Below, piece by piece: positions 58,256 to 64,000 of a stretch of DNA of 64,000 nucleotides. This DNA comes from Streptomyces sp. ISL-96 (GTDB taxonomy: Bacteria; Actinomycetota; Actinomycetes; Streptomycetales; Streptomycetaceae): NCBI RefSeq assembly GCF_018614035.1, contig NZ_JAGGPA010000025.1, positions 124,001 to 188,000 on the forward strand, in the 5' to 3' direction. Under the pieces are notes generated by a model. That model was not told where the DNA came from, searched no databases, and was given only the letters and a program-made list of their open reading frames with translations. A program made the position numbers and the translations under genes. Position 1 is the stretch's first letter. The number at the start of each line of letters is the position of its first letter.

Positions 58256-58957
58256 TTATGGGGCCAGTACGTCGAGCTCCTGGAGTGCCCCGACCGCGAT
58301 CTCGCGGGTCAGCCGTTCCGCCCGTACCGCGTCGCCTTCCCTTACCGCTTCGGCGACTTGGACGTGCAGCGTGACGGCCGCGGGGTCCGGATCCTCGAAC
58401 ATCACCTGGTGCCTGGTGCGTCCGCTGAGCACCTCGGCCACCACATCGCCGAGCCGCGCGAACATTTCATTGCCCGATGCACGCAGTACGACGCGATGGA
58501 AGGCGATGTCATGCACGAGGTACGCGTCGAGCTGGCGGCCGCGTGAGGTCGCGACCATGCCCAGGGCGTGCTCGGTGAGCGCCGCGCACTGCTCCGGCGT
58601 CGCGAACTGCGCGGCGAGCCCGGCCGCCACCGGCTCCACGGCCGACCGCAGGACGGTGAGGGAGCGCAGCTGGCGGGGGCGGTCGGCGCCGGCCAGCCGC
58701 CACCGGATCACCTGCGGATCGTAGACATTCCACTCCTCGGTGGGGCGTACGGTCACGCCCACCCGGCGGCGGGACTCCACGAGGTGCATCGACTCCAGGA
58801 CCCGGACCGCCTCGCGGATCACCGTGCGCGACACGTCGAAGCGCTGGGCGAGCTCGTCCGTACGCAACACGCTGCCGGGCGGATACTCACCGGCTGTGAT
58901 CGCGGGACCGAGGCTTTCCAGCAGCTGGGCGTGCAGTCCCCGGGCCTGGTTGGTCAT
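58256..58957 (-). CDS. gntR: Gluconate operon repressor GntR
   Basis: A 233-residue FadR-subfamily regulator. Winged helix (YPPGSVLRTDELAQRFDVSR, then TVIREAVRVLESMHLVESRR) and FCD domain (LVHDIAFHRVVLRASGNEMF, LHVQVAEAVREGDAVRAERL). It is divergent from gntK with a pair of matching operator-like palindromes between them. By context it represses gntK-gntP and itself until gluconate or a gluconate derivative binds; in S. coelicolor a GntR at this place has this role as I recall. ATG 58957. Confidence 0.92.
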   Translation of the reverse strand: MTNQARGLHAQLLESLGPAITAGEYPPGSVLRTDELAQRFDVSRTVIREAVRVLESMHLVESRRRVGVTVRPTEEWNVYDPQVIRWRLAGADRPRQLRSLTVLRSAVEPVAAGLAAQFATPEQCAALTEHALGMVATSRGRQLDAYLVHDIAFHRVVLRASGNEMFARLGDVVAEVLSGRTRHQVMFEDPDPAAVTLHVQVAEAVREGDAVRAERLTREIAVGALQELDVLAP

Positions 58958-58993
58958 GGGGATCAGCCTACGGGGCGACCTTCGCCAAGAATA

Positions 58994-59033
58994 AGTACGA
59001 CGTTTATGTCACGGGGCTTGAATACGTCGTACT
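58994..59033. promoter_or_regulatory. Paired GntR operator-like inverted sites
   Basis: AGTACGACG (58994-59002) and CGTCGTACT (59025-59033) are exact inverted copies 22 bases apart. The right site forms TACGTCGTA, a 9-base palindrome. They lie between gntR and gntK, 37 and 59 bases from the starts, and should be where GntR controls both directions. Confidence 0.6.
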
Positions 59034-59091
59034 AATGGGTTTCAGTAGCGCGACGGACCGATGTCGAAGAAGACAGCGAGGCACTCCACTC

Positions 59092-59634
59092 ATGAACAGT
59101 CCCCACGTCGTCGTGGTGATGGGCGTGGCAGGGACCGGCAAGACCACCATCGGTCCCCTGCTCGCCGCCCGGCTCGGCGTCCCGTACGCCGAGGGAGACG
59201 ACTTCCACCCGCCGGCCAACATCGCCAAGATGTCGGCCGGCACCCCGCTGGACGACTCGGACCGGTGGCCGTGGCTCGACGCGATCGGCCAGTGGGCACA
59301 CAGCAGGGCCGGGCTCGGCGGCGTCGTGAGCAGCTCCGCGCTCAAGCGGGCCTACCGCGACCGGCTGCGCGCGGCCGCCCCCGACGCCCTATTCGTGCAC
59401 CTCACGGGCGACCGGGAGCTGATCGAGGAGCGGATGCGGGAGCGCAGGGGCCACTTCATGCCGACCGCGCTGCTCGATTCGCAGTACGCCGCCCTGCAAC
59501 CGCTCCAGGAGGACGAGGCGGGCGTCTCCGTGGACGTCTCGGGGTCTGTGGACGACATCATCGAACGAGCCGTCGCGGCCCTGCGCCGGCTCGACAGCCA
59601 AGACTCCCCAGACTCCCAAGATTTCAGAAAGTAG
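59092..59634 (+). CDS. gntK: Gluconokinase GntK
   Basis: A 180-residue P-loop kinase that makes 6-phosphogluconate from gluconate. Walker A is MGVAGTGKTTIG (about 10-21), and the sugar-binding pieces EGDDFHPPANIAKM and SALKRAYRDRLR are in place, as is the lid region MRERRGHFM. ATG 59092. It is 6 bp upstream of gntP in the same operon. The tail contains a small DSQDSPDSQDF repeat outside the fold. Confidence 0.95.
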   Translation: MNSPHVVVVMGVAGTGKTTIGPLLAARLGVPYAEGDDFHPPANIAKMSAGTPLDDSDRWPWLDAIGQWAHSRAGLGGVVSSSALKRAYRDRLRAAAPDALFVHLTGDRELIEERMRERRGHFMPTALLDSQYAALQPLQEDEAGVSVDVSGSVDDIIERAVAALRRLDSQDSPDSQDFRK

Positions 59635-59640
59635 AGAGCC

Positions 59641-61038
59641 GTGACCAGTCTCAGCGTCGAGACGCTGGCAGCGGGCGCCGTCGAGCCGATCACCTCGGCG
59701 GGCAACGGCCAGCTGGGGATAGCCGTCCTCGCCGGCATCGCCGTCATCGTCCTGCTCATCACGAAGTTCAAGCTCCACGCCTTCCTGGCGCTGACCATCG
59801 GCTCGCTCGCGCTCGGAGCGTTCGCGGGCGCCCCGCTCGACAAGGCCATCACCAGCTTCTCGACCGGCCTCGGCAATACGGTCGCGGGCGTCGGCGTGCT
59901 CATCGCCCTCGGCGCGATCCTCGGCAAGCTGCTCGCCGACTCCGGCGGCGCGGACCAGATCGTCGACACGATTCTTGCCAAGGCGAGCGGCCGTGTGATG
60001 CCGTGGGCGATGGTGCTGATCGCGAGCATCATCGGTCTGCCGCTCTTCTTCGAGGTCGGCATCGTGCTGCTGATCCCGGTGGTGCTGCTCGTCGCCAAGC
60101 GCGGCGACTACTCGCTCATGCGGATCGGCATCCCGGCGCTGGCCGGCCTGTCCGTGATGCACGGGCTGATCCCGCCGCACCCCGGTCCGCTGGTCGCGAT
60201 CGACGCGATCGACGCCAACCTGGGCCTCACGCTGGGGCTCGGTGTGCTCGTCGCCATCCCGACGGTGATCATCGCGGGGCCGGTCTTCTCGAAGTACGCC
60301 GCCCGCTGGGTCGACGTACCGGTGCCCGAGAAGATGGTTCTTCAGCGTCCGTCCGAGGACCTGGAGCGCCGTCCGGGCTTCGGCGCGACCGTGGCCACCG
60401 TGATGCTGCCGGTCGTGCTGATGCTGGCCAAGGCGCTGGTGGACATCGTGGTCGACAACCCCGAGAACGCCGTTCAGCGGGTTACGGACGTCATCGGCTC
60501 GCCGCTGATCGCGCTGCTCGCCGCCGTACTGGTGGGACTCTTCACGCTGGGCCGCGCCGCCGGGTTCACCAAGGAGCGGCTGTCCTCGACCGTCGAGAAG
60601 TCACTCGCGCCGATCGCGGGCGTGCTGATGATCGTCGGCGCGGGCGGCGGCTTCAAGCAGACGCTCATCGACGTGGGCGTCGGCCAGATGATCCTGGACT
60701 TCTCCGCGGACTGGGCGATTCCGACGCTGCTGCTGGCCTGGCTGATCGCCGTCGCCATCCGGCTCGCGACGGGCTCGGCGACCGTGGCCACCATCTCGGC
60801 CGCCGGTCTCGTCGCCCCGCTCGCGGCCGACATGTCGGCGTCGCACGCGGCGCTGCTGGTGCTCGCGGTCGGTGCGGGCTCGCTCTTCTTCAGCCACGTC
60901 AACGACGCGGGATTCTGGCTGGTGAAGGAATACTTCGGCATGGACGTCGGCCAGACGATCAAGACCTGGTCGGTGATGGAGACGATCATCTCGGTGGTCT
61001 CGCTGGGCTTCGTCCTGCTGTTGTCACTCGTCCTTTAG
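59641..61038 (+). CDS. gntP: Gluconate permease GntP
   Basis: A 465-residue GntP-family H+ symporter with about 12-14 spans. Family blocks are PLFFEVGIVLLIPVVLLVAK, GLIPPHPGPLVAIDAIDAN and SLFFSHVNDAGFWLVKEYFG. It imports gluconate for GntK. GTG 59641, 6 bp after gntK. Its 3' end overlaps by 15 bp the convergent, broken cytochrome gene on the other strand. Confidence 0.95.
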   Translation: MTSLSVETLAAGAVEPITSAGNGQLGIAVLAGIAVIVLLITKFKLHAFLALTIGSLALGAFAGAPLDKAITSFSTGLGNTVAGVGVLIALGAILGKLLADSGGADQIVDTILAKASGRVMPWAMVLIASIIGLPLFFEVGIVLLIPVVLLVAKRGDYSLMRIGIPALAGLSVMHGLIPPHPGPLVAIDAIDANLGLTLGLGVLVAIPTVIIAGPVFSKYAARWVDVPVPEKMVLQRPSEDLERRPGFGATVATVMLPVVLMLAKALVDIVVDNPENAVQRVTDVIGSPLIALLAAVLVGLFTLGRAAGFTKERLSSTVEKSLAPIAGVLMIVGAGGGFKQTLIDVGVGQMILDFSADWAIPTLLLAWLIAVAIRLATGSATVATISAAGLVAPLAADMSASHAALLVLAVGAGSLFFSHVNDAGFWLVKEYFGMDVGQTIKTWSVMETIISVVSLGFVLLLSLVL

Positions 61039-61353
61039 GTCTGGGGAGTGGCTGGGGGACTTTTTCAACTCCTCCGCCCACAGCGGGTGTTCCAGCTCCG
61101 CCCATTCGCGGTCGACAGTCCCGGTGCGCATGCCGCGCCGGGACTCCGGCCGCATCAGGGCCATCCCGATGTGCCCCGCGATCACGATGCCCATGGCGAG
61201 GGCGAGCCAGTCGTGGACGAAGGTGGCGCTCGTACGCCATACCAGCGGGGCCAGGTCGGTGAACCACATCAGCAGCCCGGTGCCGAGCATCACCAGCACC
61301 GCGCCCGCGATCCAGCCCGCGTAGAGCTTCTGGCCGGCGTTGGCACGGTGCAC
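61024..61353 (-). pseudogene. Truncated cytochrome b (b561/formate dehydrogenase gamma-like)
   Basis: Only the last 109 codons are open: NAGQKLYAGWIAGAVLVMLG, a second span with FVHDWLALAMGIVIAGHIGM, and a charged end. Full family members in Streptomyces have around 100 more N-terminal residues with two more spans and heme His; those are missing, and the sequence just upstream is instead the C-terminus of the molybdopterin enzyme. The remaining frame carries a GTG start without ribosome site. Probably not functional. Confidence 0.75.
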
Positions 61354-61400
61354 TCAGGGCTCGGAGCGGCTGAAGCGCCTGAGACGCGTGGGCGGTCCAG

Positions 61401-62394
61401 ACCGTAGGAGCATCGTCGCGTCCGTTCGAACGGCCGACCCACGCGCCGACGTCATAGCCGCGCTGCTCCCAGTGGCCGGGCCGCACCTCGGGCGTGACGG
61501 TGATGCCGGAGAGCCATTTCGCCGACTTTTGAAGCTCTCTCCCGGCTGAAGCCGGGAGATTCCCTCCTGGATTGCTCCGGCGGGTTTGACGGCTCTTACG
61601 TCCGCCCGTACGACGATCCTCCCGACCGCCGGGCAGGTCGGTGACCTGCCGAGTTTCGCCAACTTGGTTATCGCTAGCGCTTATTCGTACCCTAGCAGGG
61701 ACCTGCGGCGCTTCGTGCCTCCGGTGGCAAAGATGGCCTTCACCCCCGCCCTGAAGGTAAACGGCGGAGCACTGGCCAAGATCAGAGGTAGAAGTACATG
61801 GGCGCGACGTACAGCCGCACCGGGCCGCCGTGCGAGTGGCTGAGTGGCTTGTCCTGCATGCGCAGGGCGACCAGTACGTCTTTCCTGCGGGCCTGCTGGA
61901 GTGTGAGGCTCTCGCTGTATGTACCGTCGAAGCAGGTGAAGCGGATCGCCTTGGCTCGCGGCTTCACACCTGCGGCGGCCAGCAGCCGCGACAGCTGTAC
62001 GCCCTCGAACGGCGTCTGGGGCACCCGCCATCCCGTGACGCACTGGACGTCACGCACGATGCGCGTCTGCTCCATCGCGCGCAGGTCGTCGAGGGTGTAC
62101 GTGGTGGGCCTGTCGACCAGGCCGTCGACCTTCAGCCGGTAGTTCTCCGGGCCCTTGCGCGGCACGGAGGAGGCGACCGAGTAGTAAGCGGAAACCGCCG
62201 CCGTTCGGGAGGAGGCCGGTCAGGCCGGTGGGGTCCTTGTCGGCGGCGGAGCCGAGGACGGCTTCGAGGCCGTTCTGGAGGTACGGCGCGGTGGCCAGGC
62301 CCGCGGCACCGAGGCCGAGCATGCCGAGGACGACGCGGCGGCCGACGGGTGCGCCACCGCCGTCCGGGCCGGCGGCCGGTGGTTGAGGAGTCAC
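61401..62394 (-). pseudogene. Molybdopterin-dependent oxidoreductase, broken by frameshift and insertion
   Basis: The parts of a sulfite-oxidase-like molybdenum protein are in three reading pieces. The N-terminus GRRVVLGMLGLGAAGLATAP (twin-arginine-poor anchor) leads to GLTGLLPNGGGFR; an extra base at about 62186 (CGC-T-TAC) breaks the frame. The middle piece reads YRLKVDGLVDRPTTYTLDDL, VRDVQCVTGWRVPQTPFEGV (molybdenum Cys) to APMYFY, then hits the inserted element at 61787. After the element, the frame resumes at 61528 as KSAKWLSGITVTPEVRPG and ends near YDVGAWVGRSNGRDDAPT. Without the element and the extra base the protein would be complete, so the damage is recent. Confidence 0.85.
61529..61787 (-). 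mobile_element. 259-bp IS200/IS605-like element without transposase
   Basis: The borders are given by the interrupted gene: on the minus strand host DNA reads TTCTAC, then element CTCTGATC..., and at the other side ...GAGCTTCAA, then host AAGTCGGCG, joining exactly without target duplication. That is the IS200/IS605 way of insertion, 3' of a short target, with right end TCAA as in IS608. A left-end hairpin (CCTTCA...TGAAGG, 61737-61757) and a right-end hairpin (TCTCCCGGC-tgaa-GCCGGGAGA, 61538-61559) are present. No TnpA or full TnpB frame fits; one frame across the right part may be a TnpB tail remnant. The right part may hold an omega-RNA-like scaffold. Confidence 0.75.
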
Positions 62395-62404
62395 AGAACA
62401 ATTC

Positions 62405-62446
62405 GGACACCCGCGGCCGCCAAGAGCCAGCGACCACGGGTGTCCG
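62405..62446. terminator. Hairpin after the amino-acid permease
   Basis: CGGACACCCG and CGGGTGTCCG with extra pairs inside, 11 bp beyond the permease stop (62458, minus). Next to it GTCAGACTTCC is directly doubled (about 62446-62467), including the stop codon region. Confidence 0.75.
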
Positions 62447-62457
62447 TCAGACTTCCG

Positions 62458-64000
62458 TCAGACTTCCGTGGCCTGCTTCTCCAGCTGGAACGCCTCGTTG
62501 CCCAGCCCGATCCGGGCATGCACCTCGGGCTTCACCGAGCGCAGCACCGCGCCGTACACCAGGCCTCCGACGAGCGCGACGCCGATGATGCCCGGCAGGA
62601 TCCAGCTGAGGGCGGAGCCGGGGCCCGCGCCCACCAGCACGTCGAAGTCCTTGACCGTGTAGAAGGCGATGACCAGCAGAGCGACTGCCGCGATGCCCGA
62701 GGCCACCAGGCGTCCCGCCTGCGCGCGGCCGGCCCCGCGGCGTACGAAGAAGGCGATGACCGCGAACGACGCGGCGGCCATCAGCAGGATGACGCCGAGC
62801 GCGCCGACGTTGCCCATCCACGTGAACAGGTGCAGCACGGGCACGGTCGGGTCGCCGGCCTGGGTGTCGTCGGTGAACGCGAAGGCGAGGACGATGACCA
62901 CGGACACACCGGACTGGAGCAGGGAACCGGCGGCGGGTGCGCCGCTCGTCTTGTTCGTACGCCCGAAGGAGGCCGGCAGCAGGCCCTCGCGGCCCATGGC
63001 GAACGCGTACCGCGCGACGACGTTGTGGAAGCTGAGGAGAGCGGCGAACATGCCGGTCACGAAGAGGATGTGGAGTACGTCGGTGAAGGTGGAGCCGAGC
63101 CTGCTCTCGGTGAGGGTGAAGAGGAGTCCGGGCCCCTGCTCCCCCGCGACCTTGACGATCTGGCCGGGCCCGGTGGCGACACTGAGCGCCCACGCGCTGA
63201 GGGCGAGGAACAGCGCGGCGTACCCGACGGCGAGGAACATCACGCGCGAGACGACGATCTGCGGGCGGCTGGTCTCCTCGGCGTACACCGGGGCCTGCTC
63301 GAAGCCGACGAAGGCGGCGATGCAGAAGCAGAGCGCGGTGCCGAGTCCGGCGCCGGTCAGGGTCTCCGGGTTGAACGCCTGGAGGGACAGGCCCTCCTTG
63401 GCCGGATCGGCGATCGCGGCGACGTCGAAGATCACGACGAGCGCGCATTCGACGACCAGCAGGACGCCGAGCACCTTGGCGTTGAGGTCGATCTTGAGCC
63501 AGCCGAGCGCGCCGACGACCGCTACCGCGACGAGGGCGGGGATCCACCAGGCGATGGTGATGTCGAGGTAGGTGGCGAAGATCCCGGAGATCTCGAAGCC
63601 GAGGATGCCGTAGATGCCGACCTGCATGGCGCTGTACGCGACGAGGGCGACCAGGGAGGCTCCGGCGCCGGCGGTCGGGCCGAGGCCGCGGGCTATGTAG
63701 GCGTAGAAGGCGCCGGCGTTGTGGACGTGCCGGCTCATCTCGGCGTATCCGACGCTGAACAGCATCAGGACCACGCCGAGGATCACGAAGAGGAGGGGCT
63801 GGCCGACGACGCCCATCAGGCCGTATGTGGTGGGCATGACACCGGCGACGACCATGAGCGGGGCGCTCGCGGCCAGTACCGAGAGGAGGAGGCCCGTGGT
63901 GCCCAGACGGCCGGCTCGCAGGGCCCGCTCCTGACCCTTGTACGTACGGATCTCGCTGGTGCCGGTGTCTCTGCTTCTTTCGCTCGTGCTCGAACTGCCC
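62458..64000 (-). CDS. APC-family amino-acid permease (partial, 5' end off the right edge)
   Basis: At least 514 codons are open up to base 64000 with no fitting start codon, so the N-terminus (perhaps only a few residues) lies beyond the edge. About 12 spans are seen; the first is LLLSVLAASAPLMVVAGVMP, followed by LMGVVGQPLLFVILGVVLML and VGYAEMSRHVHNAGAFYAYI, an APC motif. TALCFCIAAFVGFEQAPVYAEETSRPQ is the conserved E-containing block. The substrate is an amino acid or amine, not told further. The direct doubling at the 3' end changes the last codons only slightly. Confidence 0.88.
   Translation of the reverse strand, partial: GSSSTSERSRDTGTSEIRTYKGQERALRAGRLGTTGLLLSVLAASAPLMVVAGVMPTTYGLMGVVGQPLLFVILGVVLMLFSVGYAEMSRHVHNAGAFYAYIARGLGPTAGAGASLVALVAYSAMQVGIYGILGFEISGIFATYLDITIAWWIPALVAVAVVGALGWLKIDLNAKVLGVLLVVECALVVIFDVAAIADPAKEGLSLQAFNPETLTGAGLGTALCFCIAAFVGFEQAPVYAEETSRPQIVVSRVMFLAVGYAALFLALSAWALSVATGPGQIVKVAGEQGPGLLFTLTESRLGSTFTDVLHILFVTGMFAALLSFHNVVARYAFAMGREGLLPASFGRTNKTSGAPAAGSLLQSGVSVVIVLAFAFTDDTQAGDPTVPVLHLFTWMGNVGALGVILLMAAASFAVIAFFVRRGAGRAQAGRLVASGIAAVALLVIAFYTVKDFDVLVGAGPGSALSWILPGIIGVALVGGLVYGAVLRSVKPEVHARIGLGNEAFQLEKQATEV

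Noticed and set aside
61354..61662. 102-codon minus-strand frame across the right end of the IS605-like element as a gene
   Set aside because: It spans element and host DNA, has no full TnpB motif, and fits a chance frame or a tail remnant. It is mentioned only in the element.

Overview
The window is a contiguous piece of a Streptomyces-type actinobacterial chromosome. The evidence is the very high G+C with strong third-position GC bias, frequent GTG starts, a Pup-proteasome system, mycothiol genes (mshC, mscR), chaplins with an LAxTG sortase anchor, a gylR-type glycerol operon, and perfect long inverted repeats as terminators. As far as I recall, the gene order follows the tatC to gntP stretch of the Streptomyces core chromosome. 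No sequence search was run.

Layout. 1-17 kb: Tat secretion genes (tatC cut by the left edge, tatA), two small conserved proteins, the WYL regulators pafC/pafB, two FKBP prolyl isomerases, then pafA, an MFS exporter with a divergent LacI regulator, prcA, prcB, pup, dop and arc. Almost all of this lies on the minus strand. A secreted matrixin-like protease and a lipoprotein sit inside the block. 17-26 kb: ferredoxin, trmI, an intramembrane M50 protease with CBS domains, a RecB/Cas4-like nuclease followed by an orphan response regulator, and two tandem peptide-binding lipoproteins. 26-36 kb: a HAD phosphatase, metH, then gylR-glpF-glpK-glpD and a FadR-type regulator. 36-42 kb: PAC2 protein, mshC, and a conserved trio (PI-kinase-like, DUF3090, histidine phosphatase), then corA.

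42-51 kb: ferritin-like protein, F420-type oxidoreductase, aldo/keto reductase overlapping a RecD2-like protein without a visible Walker A, small conserved proteins, the chaplins chpC and chpH, and an M20 peptidase. 51-58 kb: tRNA-Leu(GAG), a metallo-beta-lactamase protein overlapping mscR (mycothiol-dependent formaldehyde oxidation), an amidohydrolase with a divergent TetR gene, an inverted pair of intergenic repeats, and a GntR-permease pair. 58-61 kb: gntR, gntK and gntP for gluconate use, with a paired operator between gntR and gntK. 61-64 kb: a decayed molybdopterin oxidoreductase/cytochrome b pair, broken by a frameshift and by a 259-bp IS200/IS605-like element, then an amino-acid permease cut by the right edge.

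How the genes fit together. Arc unfolds proteins tagged with Pup by PafA and passes them to the PrcA/PrcB core; Dop removes Pup. PafBC is known from mycobacteria as a DNA-damage activator. mshC makes the thiol that mscR and its neighbour use against formaldehyde. GylR, GntR and the FadR-like proteins control local carbon uptake. The points most worth following are the tnpB-less IS605-like element that may keep an omega-RNA-like right end, the RecD2-like protein without a Walker A, and the protease/lipoprotein pair inside the proteasome locus.
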